This document shows positions 25,202-34,446 of a stretch of DNA of 44,624 bases, in pieces (within the stretch, counting starts at the first letter, position 1; each line of letters begins with the position of its first letter). The notes under the pieces were generated by a model, which worked only from the letters and a program-made list of their open reading frames with translations, searched no databases and was not told the origin of the DNA. The stretch is from an uncultured Prevotellaceae bacterium (GTDB lineage: Bacteria; Bacteroidota; Bacteroidia; Bacteroidales; Bacteroidaceae), in NCBI GenBank assembly GCA_946540735.1, contig CAMNIN010000027.1:1-44624 (forward strand), written 5' to 3'. The position numbers were made by a program, and so were the translations under genes.

Positions 25202-25251
25202 GATGAATGCGGCAGGGATTCCCTGCGACTATTCTGCCGTCCCTCCGGGAC
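25202..25251. repeat. Short intergenic hairpins between the sensor gene and eda
   Basis: Two perfect small stem-loops occur here: GCAGGG-ATT-CCCTGC at 25212-25226 and GTCCC-TCC-GGGAC at 25239-25251. A further CTCCC/GGGAG pair lies near 25267-25281. None is followed by a T tract, so they are not clear terminators. The style resembles dispersed intergenic repeats of Bacteroidota, but there is no second copy in this window. Confidence 0.5.
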
Positions 25252-25289
25252 CTTCAATTTAGATTTCTCCCTTCAAGGGAGGAATCTCA

Positions 25290-25958
25290 TCATCTTGCCT
25301 TGGCGATATAGCCCAAAGCCTCAACGCATTTGTCGGAGATGGCTTTCCAGTTCTTGGCGGCCACGACCTCCTTGGGGAAGAGTTTGGAGCCCATACCCAC
25401 ACAGAGCACACCAGCCTTGATCCAGTTGGTGAGGTTCTCCTCATCTGGAGACACGCCACCCGTCACCATGATATTCGACCAGCGCAGCGGAGCCATCACG
25501 TTCTTGACGAAAGAAGGACCGCCGACATTGCCTGCGGGGAACACCTTCGTCACGTCGCAGCCCATAGCCTGGGCGTTGTTAATCTCGCTCACCGAACCGC
25601 ACCCCGGACTGTAGGGCACCAGACGGCGGTTGCAGATTTCGCAAATGGCAGGGTTGAAGTTTGGACCAACGATGAAGTTGGCTCCCAACTGCAGGTAGAG
25701 GGCAGCAGTAGCAGGATCGACCACGGTGCCCACGCCCATGATCATCTCAGGGCATGCATCAGCCACCCACTTGTTGACCTCAGCGAACACCTCATGGGCG
25801 AAATCGCCACGGTTGGTGAACTCAAACACTCTGACACCACCGTCATAGCATGCCTTGACGACATTCTTCACCACTTCGGGATCGCTATGATAGAACACAG
25901 GCACCATGCCTGTAGCGCGCATGGCGGTAATCACCTGAACTTTATTGAATCTTGCCAT
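25290..25958 (-). CDS. eda: 2-dehydro-3-deoxy-phosphogluconate (KDPG) aldolase
   Basis: The 222-residue class I aldolase has Glu46 in VFEFTNRG, the [11 protein letters not shown] segment, the GPNFNPAI loop and the Schiff-base Lys138 in [10 protein letters not shown]. It splits KDPG into pyruvate and glyceraldehyde-3-phosphate. The start at 25958 ([13 protein letters not shown]) is chosen because the longer frame to 26120 lies inside kdgK. It follows kdgK by 22 bp, so the two genes form the lower end of hexuronate (pectin/uronate) degradation. Confidence 0.92.
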   Translation of the reverse strand: MARFNKVQVITAMRATGMVPVFYHSDPEVVKNVVKACYDGGVRVFEFTNRGDFAHEVFAEVNKWVADACPEMIMGVGTVVDPATAALYLQLGANFIVGPNFNPAICEICNRRLVPYSPGCGSVSEINNAQAMGCDVTKVFPAGNVGGPSFVKNVMAPLRWSNIMVTGGVSPDEENLTNWIKAGVLCVGMGSKLFPKEVVAAKNWKAISDKCVEALGYIAKAR

Positions 25959-25980
25959 ATTTCTATTTTCTTTATGATGA

Positions 25981-27006
25981 TTATCTCTGAACACGTCCTG
26001 AAGCATCGCCACCGGCGAGGTTCTCGACTTCCTCTTTAGATACGAGGTTGAAATCACCAGGAATCGTATGCTTGAGAGCGGAAGCGGCCACAGCGAACTC
26101 AAGAGCCTTGCCCTGATCATCGGGGTAAGTCAGCAGTCCGTGGATCAGGCCACCGGAGAAGGAGTCGCCACCACCCACGCGGTCGATGATCGGCATAATG
26201 TCATAGCGCTTGCTCTGATAGAAATCCTTACCATTGTAAATCAAGGCTTTCCATCCATTGTGAGAAGCAGAGAAGGACTCTCTGAGAGTGCTGACGACAT
26301 ACTTGAACCCGAAGGTCTCCATCATACCCTTGAAGATGCCATAATAGCCTTCGGCATCAGTTTTTCCACCCTCGACGTCGGCTTCGGGCTTGAACCCGAG
26401 GCACAGCTGAGCGTCCTCCTCATTGCCAATGCAGACATCAACATACTTCATGAGGGGCTTCATGATGCTCTGTGCTTTCTCTGAGGTCCACAGTTTCTTG
26501 CGGAAATTGAGATCAACACTCACGGTGACTCCGTGACGTTTTGCAGCCTCACAAGCCAAGCGGGTGAGCTCAGCAGCCTTGTCGCTGATGGCGGGTGTGA
26601 TACCACTCCAGTGGAACCACTGAGCGCCCTCCATGATCTTATCGAAATCGAAATCCTCCGGGTCAGCCTCAGCGATGGAACTTCCTGCACGGTCGTAGAT
26701 CACCTTGGAAGGACGCATCGAAGCACCCGACTCCAGGTAATAGATACCTACGCGGTTGCCACCACGTGCGATATATTCAGTATTTACTCCATAACGGCGC
26801 AAGGCATTGACTGCGCACTGGCCGATCTCATGCTTAGGCAGTTTGGTCACGAAATATGCCTCATGGCCATAATTGGCAGCACTCACTGCCACATTGGCCT
26901 CACCGCCACCATATACGACATCAAAGTAATCACTCTGAATAAACCTCTTCTGTCCGGGCGATGACAAGCGAAGCATGATCTCGCCTAATGTTACAACTTT
27001 TGCCAT
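25981..27006 (-). CDS. kdgK: 2-dehydro-3-deoxygluconokinase (PfkB family)
   Basis: The 341-residue sugar kinase has the N-terminal PfkB motif ([15 protein letters not shown]), a sugar-binding region and the C-terminal signature [12 protein letters not shown] with the catalytic Asp. It phosphorylates 2-keto-3-deoxygluconate to KDPG, the substrate of the adjacent aldolase. The C-terminal third has an extended region around 215-245 ([18 protein letters not shown]), as in Bacteroidota homologues. A palindromic operator-like site and promoter lie upstream. Confidence 0.92.
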   Translation of the reverse strand: MAKVVTLGEIMLRLSSPGQKRFIQSDYFDVVYGGGEANVAVSAANYGHEAYFVTKLPKHEIGQCAVNALRRYGVNTEYIARGGNRVGIYYLESGASMRPSKVIYDRAGSSIAEADPEDFDFDKIMEGAQWFHWSGITPAISDKAAELTRLACEAAKRHGVTVSVDLNFRKKLWTSEKAQSIMKPLMKYVDVCIGNEEDAQLCLGFKPEADVEGGKTDAEGYYGIFKGMMETFGFKYVVSTLRESFSASHNGWKALIYNGKDFYQSKRYDIMPIIDRVGGGDSFSGGLIHGLLTYPDDQGKALEFAVAASALKHTIPGDFNLVSKEEVENLAGGDASGRVQR

Positions 27007-27067
27007 TTTTTGATAATTTGATGTTTATAGATTAATTAACGTTTGTCTTTGCGTCTGCATTTGACTA

Positions 27068-27099
27068 CAAAAATAGCTTATTTTTCGCTAATAGCGAAA
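27068..27099 (-). promoter_or_regulatory. kdgK-eda promoter with operator-like palindrome
   Basis: Minus-strand -7 box TATTTTTG (27075-27068), and 20 bp upstream a TTTC word at 27099-27096. The spacer begins inside a perfect inverted repeat, TTTCGC-TAATA-GCGAAA at 27083-27099, which is part of a longer imperfect symmetry with AATAGC/GCTTATT flanks. The symmetry overlies the promoter, as expected for a repressor or activator site of the uronate pathway. Confidence 0.5.
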
Positions 27100-27125
27100 C
27101 AAATAGCAAATTTTATAGTTTTTTT

Positions 27126-28553
27126 TCATTTTATCCGTTTCAGTCTGCTGACGCCGCGATAATCGATGGTCTTTTGGTCTTCCAGATACTTGATGAGCAT
27201 ATCAGAACAGATCATTCCGATATCGTGGCCCTGGTCCTGTCGTGGAGAGTCGCTGATAGCCGCCACATAACTATTGGTCACCACTTTGTATTTACGTTTG
27301 GGATTGAGTTTTTTCCCATCCTTGGTGTATATTCTCACATCTTTCACCTTCGTGGAGTCTTTCTTGTCGATGATGATGTCGCATGTCACCCCTGATACGA
27401 ACGGGAAATCATAGTCACTCCCTCCGCACGACAACAACAGCTGTTTAACTTCCTCACCTGTGAGCGTCGTCTCCACACAGGCATTGCCGAAAGGATCCAA
27501 GCGCAAAACGTCGTCGATGGTAAACGGGCCTGCCTGCTTGGTGTCATACCTCACGCCGCCATAATTCTCGATGGCGATATCGGCATTTGCCACGGTAGCC
27601 ATAGCATCGCAGATCAAGCTACCCAATTCCTCACGATTGCTGAAAGCCTCGGCCATAGCCAACTGTTTCTGGAACATGGGGTTATTGTGGAAGAACTGGA
27701 AGATATGCTCGGCCACCTCGTTTTTCTTCGGATAGGTCTCCACCTCGATGTTCTTGGCTTCTTTGGCTACCACCTTGCCATCTACCACCTTGATGGTCGT
27801 GTAAGTGACCCTCTTGAGCCGGTTGACATTCTGGGTGACGAGCACGCCGTTGTGCATCTCTCCGCCTTTAATCTGGGTATGCGAATGTCCCCCCACTATG
27901 ACATCAAACATGGGATATTTATTGGCCATCACCACGTCATCCTCGAAACCGATGTGGGAGAGAAGCACCAATACGTCGACCTCGTCGCGGAGCCATTTAA
28001 ATTTCTCAATCGCTTCCTCTGGTGGAGAGAAGGTCATTCCCTTCAAATAATCGGGATGAGCATCGGGATGCCCATGCCTCCCCAATTCGACGACACCGAT
28101 GATGCCAACCTTGACACCTGCCACATCGAAGACGATATAGGGCACAGGATTGATACCGAGTTCGGGAGCGCACTTCACATTGGCGCAGATATATGGGAAA
28201 TTGGAATTGGCAAGGACGGTGCGCAGTCCCTCCTGCTTGCTATCAAACTCATGGTTTCCGAAGGCTGAGGCATCGAAGCCGATGAAATTCATGAGCGCTG
28301 TCATGGGATAGGTAGGCACGGAGTAAAGGTCGTTGACAGCATCACCTGTACGGTTGTCGCCTGCCGACAATACCAAGGTATATGGGTCTATGGCCCTCAG
28401 GCTGTCAGCGATGGCCGAAAGCATAGGCATATTCTCCAGTTTGGCGTGCATGTCGTTGGCCGACAGTATATGCACGTCGTAGGTCTGCGCATACGATGCG
28501 GCAGAGGCGACTGCCAATGAGAGCAGAATGAAAAAACGGCGCATGATGGTCAT
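27126..28553 (-). CDS. Secreted 5'-nucleotidase/UshA-family metallophosphatase
   Basis: The 475-residue protein has a signal peptide (about 1-22, ending SYAQ) and a calcineurin-like phosphoesterase domain with metal motifs NDMH (33-36), GDNRTGD (65-71), GNHEFD (99-104) and GGHSH. A C-terminal 5'-nucleotidase domain follows (about 300-470, with ENYGGVRYD, substrate-stacking DPFGN and GGSDYDFPF). It would hydrolyse nucleotides or related phosphoesters in the periplasm. The start ATG at 28553 overlaps the stop of the upstream 67-residue gene (ATGA), so it is coupled; ATG 28544 is the alternative. Other Bacteroidota split the two domains into separate genes; here they are fused. Confidence 0.87.
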   Translation of the reverse strand: MTIMRRFFILLSLAVASAASYAQTYDVHILSANDMHAKLENMPMLSAIADSLRAIDPYTLVLSAGDNRTGDAVNDLYSVPTYPMTALMNFIGFDASAFGNHEFDSKQEGLRTVLANSNFPYICANVKCAPELGINPVPYIVFDVAGVKVGIIGVVELGRHGHPDAHPDYLKGMTFSPPEEAIEKFKWLRDEVDVLVLLSHIGFEDDVVMANKYPMFDVIVGGHSHTQIKGGEMHNGVLVTQNVNRLKRVTYTTIKVVDGKVVAKEAKNIEVETYPKKNEVAEHIFQFFHNNPMFQKQLAMAEAFSNREELGSLICDAMATVANADIAIENYGGVRYDTKQAGPFTIDDVLRLDPFGNACVETTLTGEEVKQLLLSCGGSDYDFPFVSGVTCDIIIDKKDSTKVKDVRIYTKDGKKLNPKRKYKVVTNSYVAAISDSPRQDQGHDIGMICSDMLIKYLEDQKTIDYRGVSRLKRIK

Positions 28554-28753
28554 TGCTTGAATTGATAAGTGATTGTCTGATCAGGTTTCAGGGGTGAGTC
28601 AAGACCGATTTCATGCCCCCATTGATCATACGCTTCCACACTGTTGATAAGAGCCTTGTCGACGTCGTCGCGAGAGAAGCTTTTAAGCAAAGCATCTTTC
28701 ACTGTCGCACCCTGGAAAATGACTACTTCTTGATTGTTGACTTTGATCCTCAT
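28550..28753 (-). CDS. 67-residue hypothetical protein, possible beta-grasp fold
   Basis: The protein opens MRIKVNNQEVVIFQGATVKD and ends LKPDQTITYQFKQ. The short beta-beta-alpha pattern with 'V-N-x-Q-E-V-x-I-F-x-G-A-T-V' resembles small beta-grasp domains (ThiS/ferredoxin-like), but the C-terminal GG of sulfur carriers is missing. Its stop overlaps the start of the secreted 5'-nucleotidase gene. ATG 28753 is chosen; an extension upstream would read through the lut terminator. Confidence 0.7.
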   Translation of the reverse strand: MRIKVNNQEVVIFQGATVKDALLKSFSRDDVDKALINSVEAYDQWGHEIGLDSPLKPDQTITYQFKQ

Positions 28754-28799
28754 TTTGATTAGATTAAGATTATTGACTAAATAATGCTGCGAAGGTACG

Positions 28800-28839
28800 A
28801 AAAAAAAGCCAAATTGATGCATAAAAACATCAATTTGGC
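28800..28839 (-). terminator. Intrinsic terminator of lutABC
   Basis: A perfect 12-bp stem (GCCAAATTGATG with CATCAATTTGGC, 28808-28839, 8-nt loop) is followed on the minus strand by eight T (A run 28800-28807). It lies 35 bp past lutC. Confidence 0.9.
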
Positions 28840-28874
28840 GATATTCAGCAGAATATTTTACAATCAGAGGTGTC

Positions 28875-29456
28875 TTAAACCAGAACGACGGTGGCACTGC
28901 GGGCAGCCTGGGCACCCATGACAAGCACCTGGGCAATATCGGCTGTCTTCGACGGGCCGCTGATAAACGTGCCGTATCCATAGTCATTGAACTCCACCCG
29001 CTTGTAAGCCTCGTGCATATTGTTCACGATCTCGCTCTTCTTCAGTAGGATCACCAGGTTTTCGGAAATGAAGCACACAGCTTTCTCCTCCATAGCCTGA
29101 GGGATCCAGACGCAGGCATTCTCAGCCACGCCGAACGAGCCTCTGACCACACCCACGTCGGTACCGTTCAGAGCCTGTGGCGAGCCGATGGTATCGGGAT
29201 TCCTGGTGGCGATGGTTATTTCGGGCAGGTTGCTGGCAATCTCCTTAGCCTCCGGATAGAGTTCCTTGATCAGTTGGTTGATGTCTTGGCCCTGAGCCAG
29301 TTCCACGACCTTTCCTCCCACCGTCTCTGTCATAGACTTGAACTGTTTGAGCGGGTCAGGGTAAGTGATGCCCTTAATATCATCAAGTCGGGGCATGTCG
29401 AACCTCTCCTTGACATTTCTCCTGTATTTCGACAGGATATCTTCTTTCTTACTCAT
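28875..29456 (-). CDS. lutC: Lactate utilization protein LutC (LUD domain)
   Basis: The 193-residue LUD-domain protein (NLPEITIATRN, VGVVRGSFGVAENACVW, FISGPSKTADI) is the third component of the LutABC L-lactate oxidation complex in the cytoplasm. The family is also called YkgG. It follows lutB by 17 bp, and the operon terminator follows. Confidence 0.9.
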   Translation of the reverse strand: MSKKEDILSKYRRNVKERFDMPRLDDIKGITYPDPLKQFKSMTETVGGKVVELAQGQDINQLIKELYPEAKEIASNLPEITIATRNPDTIGSPQALNGTDVGVVRGSFGVAENACVWIPQAMEEKAVCFISENLVILLKKSEIVNNMHEAYKRVEFNDYGYGTFISGPSKTADIAQVLVMGAQAARSATVVLV

Positions 29457-29473
29457 GATTTTCTGCTTTTTTG

Positions 29474-30844
29474 TTACTTAACCTTACCTTTTCTCCACAG
29501 TTCCTGGAAGGAATTCTTGGGGAATCTCATCATCTTATGACCGTCGGCCCATGGATTGAGACTGGACTCCATGAGGAAACCAGGCACGAAATTGGCCAGT
29601 GGTGCAAACCGCATCGCCGTATTATAGATACCGCTGCTGCCAAAGAGTACTTTCATGCCTTTGCACATGCGTTTCTTGTCGGGGTTGGCTGTTCCGAAAT
29701 CATCCAACTGCTGGCGCCACTTATAAACCTGGTCGCCAAGGTCCACCTTCACAGGACAAACCGTCTGGCAACTGAGGCACAGGGTGCATGCGGAGACATT
29801 GCCGCTATGCTTCTGCTTGTCGCGCAGCATGCCAAGGTTGATGCCTACCGGTCCAGGTATGAAATAGGTATAAGAATAGCCACCACTACGGCGGTATACA
29901 GGACAAGTGTTCATGCACGAACCGCAGCGGATGCATTTCAGAGTTTCCCAATGCTCTGGATTGGCCACCCAATCGCTTCTTCCGTTGTCGACCAGGATGA
30001 TGTGCATTTTGTCGGCAGTAGGCCTGGCCTTACGGAAATGGCTTGTATAAGTGGTTGTCGGCTGTCCCGTTCCGGCACGGCAGAGCATTCTCTGGAATAC
30101 GGCGAGGCTCTCGTAATTGGGAATCACCTTCTCCAAGCCGATGGCTGCGATATGCAGTTTCGGGCAGGATGTGCTCATATCCGCATTACCCTCGTTGGTG
30201 CATACCACGATGTCGCCTGTCTCAGCGATGCCGAAGTTGGCTCCCGTCATACCAGCATCTGCGGTGAGGAATTCATTGCGCAGGCTCAGGCGCGCCATGT
30301 AAGTGAGGTATGTGGGATCATGGTTTCCTTTCTCCGTTCCGAGTTTCTCTTCGAAGAGCTCGCCCACATCATCGTGGTTGAGGTGGATGGCAGGCATCAC
30401 GATATGGCTCGGTTTCTGGCCCTTGAGCTGAATGATACGCTCGCCGAGGTCGGTCTCCACCACCTCGATGCCGTTTTTCTCGAGGAAGGGGTTCATCTCA
30501 CATTCCTCGGTGAGCATACTCTTGCTCTTGACGATCTTTTTCACGTTGTGTTCCCTCAGGATCTCAAGGACAATGCTGTTGAACTCAGCCGCATCCTTAG
30601 CCCAGTGGACAATACAGCCGTTTTTCTCGGCGTTGGTTGCAAATTTATCCAGGTACTCGTCAAGATGCGAGACCGTGTGACGCTTGATAGCCGAAGCCTT
30701 GTCACGCAGCTGTTCCCATTCGTCGAGACCCAGCGCCATGTTGTCACGTTTCGTACGCACCGACCAGAAGGTGGCATCATGCCATTGTGCGTATTTCTGG
30801 TTCTTCAAGAACTCTTTCGCTGCTTTTGAATGTGGTGTGCTCAT
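29474..30844 (-). CDS. lutB: Iron-sulfur lactate utilization protein LutB (LldF-like)
   Basis: The 456-residue protein combines an LUD-like N-terminal region (with MLTEECEMNPFLEKNGIEVVETDLGE) and a ferredoxin-like pair of [4Fe-4S] sites, CIRCGSCMNTCP and CTLCLSCQTVCP (about 306-365). It is the electron-transfer component of LutABC. Start ATG 30844 overlaps the lutA stop by 4 bp. Confidence 0.93.
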   Translation of the reverse strand: MSTPHSKAAKEFLKNQKYAQWHDATFWSVRTKRDNMALGLDEWEQLRDKASAIKRHTVSHLDEYLDKFATNAEKNGCIVHWAKDAAEFNSIVLEILREHNVKKIVKSKSMLTEECEMNPFLEKNGIEVVETDLGERIIQLKGQKPSHIVMPAIHLNHDDVGELFEEKLGTEKGNHDPTYLTYMARLSLRNEFLTADAGMTGANFGIAETGDIVVCTNEGNADMSTSCPKLHIAAIGLEKVIPNYESLAVFQRMLCRAGTGQPTTTYTSHFRKARPTADKMHIILVDNGRSDWVANPEHWETLKCIRCGSCMNTCPVYRRSGGYSYTYFIPGPVGINLGMLRDKQKHSGNVSACTLCLSCQTVCPVKVDLGDQVYKWRQQLDDFGTANPDKKRMCKGMKVLFGSSGIYNTAMRFAPLANFVPGFLMESSLNPWADGHKMMRFPKNSFQELWRKGKVK

Positions 30845-31578
30845 AATCCTGCTGCTAAAATTTCTACTGCATGAATAAACTTAATCTCCATGTCGCGTTT
30901 CTTGGCAACGCCGGACATGTGCATGAGACAGGAGCAGTCGGGGCCAGTGACATACTCGGCACCCGTGGCGATATGACGTTTCACTTTGTCAACGCCCATC
31001 TGGGCCGACACGGCCGTCTCTTCCACAGAGAACATGCCACCGAAACCACAGCACTCGTCGTTGCGCTCAGGTTCCACCACCTCGATACCTTTCTTGAGTT
31101 CAAGGAGATCCTTGATCTTATTGAATTTCTCCACATGCATCTCGCTGGGAGAGCTGAGTCCCAGTTCACGCACGCCATGACAAGAATTGTGGATGCTCAC
31201 TTTGTGGGGGAACTCTCCCGGAAGGCTCTTGACTTTCACCACGTCGTGCAGGAAAGCGATGACATCCATGGCTTTCTCGGCCGTCTTGCATGTGGTCTTT
31301 CCCTCCAAGAGGCGCGGATAGTTAATCTTCACAAAGGCCGTGCAACTGACCGAAGGAGCAACGATATAGTCAAACTCCTTGAATTTCTCCTCGAATTTCT
31401 CGGCGAGCGGCACTGCCATCTTCTCGAAGCCGGCATTGGCCATCGGCTGTCCGCAACAAGTCTGGTTGAGCGGATAGGTGACATCCAAGCCAAGATGCTT
31501 CAAGAGTTTGTATGTGGCAACGCCGACCTCTGGGTATACGGCGTCGACATAACAGGGGATAAATAAACCGATTTTCAT
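30841..31578 (-). CDS. lutA: Iron-sulfur lactate utilization protein LutA (LldE-like, CCG domains)
   Basis: The 245-residue protein has two cysteine-rich CCG domains: first set NQTCCGQP, second set HNSCHGVRELG ... NDECCGFGGMF ... PDCSCLMHM. It is the LutA/LldE component, likely with a noncubane Fe-S cluster as in heterodisulfide reductase subunits. First gene of lutABC with its own promoter upstream. Confidence 0.92.
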   Translation of the reverse strand: MKIGLFIPCYVDAVYPEVGVATYKLLKHLGLDVTYPLNQTCCGQPMANAGFEKMAVPLAEKFEEKFKEFDYIVAPSVSCTAFVKINYPRLLEGKTTCKTAEKAMDVIAFLHDVVKVKSLPGEFPHKVSIHNSCHGVRELGLSSPSEMHVEKFNKIKDLLELKKGIEVVEPERNDECCGFGGMFSVEETAVSAQMGVDKVKRHIATGAEYVTGPDCSCLMHMSGVAKKRDMEIKFIHAVEILAAGL

Positions 31579-31632
31579 GTATTATAAGTATAAGGAATTA
31601 GTGTGTTTTCTACGTGTTTGAGGTTGATTTTG

Positions 31633-31663
31633 CAAATATACCGTTTTTTTCCAAATGTTCCAA
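31633..31663 (-). promoter_or_regulatory. Promoter of lutABC
   Basis: Reading the minus strand: TTG (31663-31661), 20 bp, TATATTTG (31640-31633), about 50 bases before lutA. Confidence 0.55.
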
Positions 31664-31733
31664 TTTTTAAACTGATTTTTTTTCTTGAACTATTTTTTTG
31701 TGTGGATTGCAGAGATATATGATGTATTTCATG

Positions 31734-31907
31734 TAAATTTGCCTCTTGGAAGCGAACTTACTTGGCACTCGGCATAAAAAAAGAACGAGTTCTTTTTGTT
31801 CTGCTCTCGTTTTTTCGTAAATTTGCCTCTTCGAGGCGAAGTTACTCCATCTCGGGATAAAAAAGGAAGGATTCTTTTTGTTCTCCGCTCGACTTTCCGT
31901 AACTTTG
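31734..31907 (+). promoter_or_regulatory. Tandem hairpin-promoter array upstream of GH127
   Basis: Three -7 boxes occur in a row: TAAATTTG (31734-31741), TAAATTTG (31818-31825, with TTTG at 31795-31798, 19 bp) and TAACTTTG (31900-31907, with TTTG at 31877-31880, 19 bp). The first two boxes sit in the left arm of imperfect stem-loops, the clearer being GTAAATTTGCCTC-TTC-GAGGCGAAGTTAC at 31817-31845. The spacers share CTCG words and TTCTTTTTGTTCT. The rest of 31579-32009 holds the lutA promoter and no gene. Confidence 0.6.
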
Positions 31908-32009
31908 CAGTATTCTTCAAGAGAATGCCCCAACCTATTATGATCGATGGGAAACACCCCATACTCATAACTAAAAGTCGATACACCTATATAAACAACC
32001 ATCACTCAA

Positions 32010-34418
32010 ATGAGCAAACAAACTTTTCTGCTATTCCCCACGTTGCTGTTGGCCTTGGCTGCCACAGCCTCGCCAAAAGACAAGATCGAAGAAGTCTCTT
32101 TCAACAAAGTGCATCTCACCGACGGATTCTGGGCACCGAGGATTGAGATCAACAGGACAGTGTCCATCCCATCAGCATTCCACGAATGTGAGGTCAACGG
32201 CCGTTTCGACAATTTCGCCTTGGCCGCCGGACTGATTCAAGGAGAGCACCGCGGCGATTTCTCCTTCGACGATACCGATCCCTACAAGATCATCGAAGGA
32301 GCATCCTATGCTCTGGCAGCCAAATACGACGCCAAGCTCGACCACTACCTCGACTCCGTGATCCATATCATCGCACAGGCACAGGAACCCGATGGATATC
32401 TCACCACCTGCGTGACCAACAAATGCACCCGGCTGAGCGGATGGTGGGGAACACACAAATGGGAGAAGATCAACTCACATGAGCTTTACAACTCAGGGCA
32501 TCTCATCGAGAGTGCCGTGGCTCATTACCGAGCCACAGGAAAGAAGACATTCCTCAATGTGGCGATCAAGAATGCAGACCTCGTCTGCAAGACTTTCGGT
32601 CCCAATGAGGGACAGATACACAGGCCTGGCGGCCATCCGATTATCGAGATGGCACTATGCAAGCTCTACAAAGTGACAGGCAACACCCGCTATCTGGAGG
32701 GAGCACGCTATTTCGTCGAGGAGACCGGACGATGCACCGACGGCCATCGGCCGAGTGAGTACTCCCAGGACCACAAGCCCATCCTCACCCAAGACGAGAT
32801 AGTGGGACATGCTGTCCGTGCAGGTTATCTCTACTCAGGTGTGGCAGACATGGCCGCACTCACCGGCGATGAGGCCTATTTCCATGCACTCGAACGGATC
32901 TGGCAAAACATGTCGACCAAGAAACTATTCATCACCGGTGGCATCGGATCCCGCCCGCAGGGTGAGGGATTCGGTCCCAACTATGAGTTATACAACCACA
33001 CCGCCTATTGTGAGACCTGTGCAGCCATCGCCAATGTGTATTGGAACTACCGCATGTTTCTGGCCACCGGAGAGTCGAAATACATCGACGTATGTGAGCG
33101 GGCCCTATATAATAATGTTTTAAGCGGCGTGAGTCTCAGCGGTGACCGCTTTTTCTACGACAATCCGCTGGAGAGCGACGGCGAGCATGAGAGGCAGCGA
33201 TGGTTCGGCTGCGCCTGTTGCCCAGGCAATATCACCCGTTTCGTAGCGTCTGTGCCAGGTTACATCTATGCCACGAAAGGGCGCGACATCTTCGTCAACC
33301 TCTACGCGCAGGGGTCAGCCGAGATCAACGGCATATTACTCGAGCAGGCCACGGCCTACCCCTGGGACGGCAAGATCCGTATCTCCATCAAGAAGGGAGG
33401 AGGGCGTTTTGCCATCCGGCTGAGGATTCCCTCCTGGCTCAAGAAATCACCCACAGGCAACAATCTCTACTCCTACCTCGGCGATCCACAGACACCCACA
33501 TGCGCCGTCAATGGCCATCTGGTCGTCTTCAACCCCGACGACGACTACATCACCCTCGACCGGAAGTGGAAGAAGGGAGACGTGATAGAACTCGACCTCC
33601 CCATGGAAGTAAGACGCATCGTGGCCAACGACAATGTGGAGGACGACCGTGGGAAGGTGGCACTGGAGCGAGGTCCCGTGGTCTATTGCCTTGAAGGCAG
33701 CGACCAACCCGACGGGCATGTTTTCAACAAATACGTTCTGAACACCTCTCCTATCAAATCACACTTTGAAGCAGGGCTGCTCAACGGTGTTGTCGTGCTG
33801 GAGGGCAATGCCAAACAAGTCGAGCACGACGGAGAGGTGACCGACGTGCCCTTCAGGGCCATCCCCTACTCCACATGGAACAACCGTGGTCCTCAGCAGA
33901 TGGAGGTATGGATCGCGCAATCGCCATCGCGAGCTGTCGCTGTGTCTCAGCCCACCTTGGCAAGTCAGGCTCAGACATTCAGCAACCGCGGCCCCATCCA
34001 GAATGACGCACCTGAAACGGCCCCGGTCGACTCCTGGGCCGGAGGCACCAACGACCAGTGGGAACCCGTCAGAAGCAGCGACATCTCCAAGCCCTATCAT
34101 TACTGGTGGCTCAAACGCGGCACGACAGAAGCCATCTCCTATCGATGGGAGAAGCCCGTCGAGGTAAGCAACGTTCAGGTATATTGGTTGGAGTTCGACC
34201 ATTACGACGGTGATTTCCGGGTACCGGAGGCATGGTCACTATACTATCTCGATGACTCTGGAGAGTGGAAAGAAGTGGAAGAGCATTCACCCTATACCGT
34301 GAGAAAAGACTGCTATAACTCCGTCGACTTCAAACCCGTCACGACAAAAGGACTCAAGATCCTGGCCAAGCTGCAAAAAGGAGAGTCGGGCGGCGTATTA
34401 GAGTGGAAAGTCAACTGA
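32010..34418 (+). CDS. Secreted GH127 beta-L-arabinofuranosidase-like enzyme
   Basis: The 802-residue protein has a signal peptide (about 1-20) and a GH127 (formerly DUF1680) catalytic domain. Residues equivalent to Bifidobacterium HypBA1 can be placed: acid/base Glu319 (GEGF), zinc ligands Glu335 and Cys337 (YCETCA), and Cys403/Cys404 (CACCPGN), one of which is the nucleophile Cys. The Glu319-Glu335 spacing (16) equals that of HypBA1. An extra C-terminal domain (about 690-800, with galactose-binding-like VQVYWLEFDHYDGDFRVPEAW) follows. Expected to act on beta-linked L-arabinofuranose of plant glycoproteins or pectic side chains; other GH127 specificities exist. First gene of a run with DUF6055 and DUF4105 genes. 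Confidence 0.88.
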   Translation: MSKQTFLLFPTLLLALAATASPKDKIEEVSFNKVHLTDGFWAPRIEINRTVSIPSAFHECEVNGRFDNFALAAGLIQGEHRGDFSFDDTDPYKIIEGASYALAAKYDAKLDHYLDSVIHIIAQAQEPDGYLTTCVTNKCTRLSGWWGTHKWEKINSHELYNSGHLIESAVAHYRATGKKTFLNVAIKNADLVCKTFGPNEGQIHRPGGHPIIEMALCKLYKVTGNTRYLEGARYFVEETGRCTDGHRPSEYSQDHKPILTQDEIVGHAVRAGYLYSGVADMAALTGDEAYFHALERIWQNMSTKKLFITGGIGSRPQGEGFGPNYELYNHTAYCETCAAIANVYWNYRMFLATGESKYIDVCERALYNNVLSGVSLSGDRFFYDNPLESDGEHERQRWFGCACCPGNITRFVASVPGYIYATKGRDIFVNLYAQGSAEINGILLEQATAYPWDGKIRISIKKGGGRFAIRLRIPSWLKKSPTGNNLYSYLGDPQTPTCAVNGHLVVFNPDDDYITLDRKWKKGDVIELDLPMEVRRIVANDNVEDDRGKVALERGPVVYCLEGSDQPDGHVFNKYVLNTSPIKSHFEAGLLNGVVVLEGNAKQVEHDGEVTDVPFRAIPYSTWNNRGPQQMEVWIAQSPSRAVAVSQPTLASQAQTFSNRGPIQNDAPETAPVDSWAGGTNDQWEPVRSSDISKPYHYWWLKRGTTEAISYRWEKPVEVSNVQVYWLEFDHYDGDFRVPEAWSLYYLDDSGEWKEVEEHSPYTVRKDCYNSVDFKPVTTKGLKILAKLQKGESGGVLEWKVN

Positions 34419-34446
34419 AAGGTATTCCCAACCCTCAAAATCCTCC

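Noticed and set aside
25202..25289. Terminator for eda
   Set aside because: Small stems are present but lack a T tract on the minus strand; kept only as intergenic hairpins.
29471..30829. Long open frame on the plus strand opposite lutB (about 450 codons)
   Set aside because: It mirrors the codon pattern of lutB, has no family motif and no promoter, and lutB is a complete, recognisable gene.
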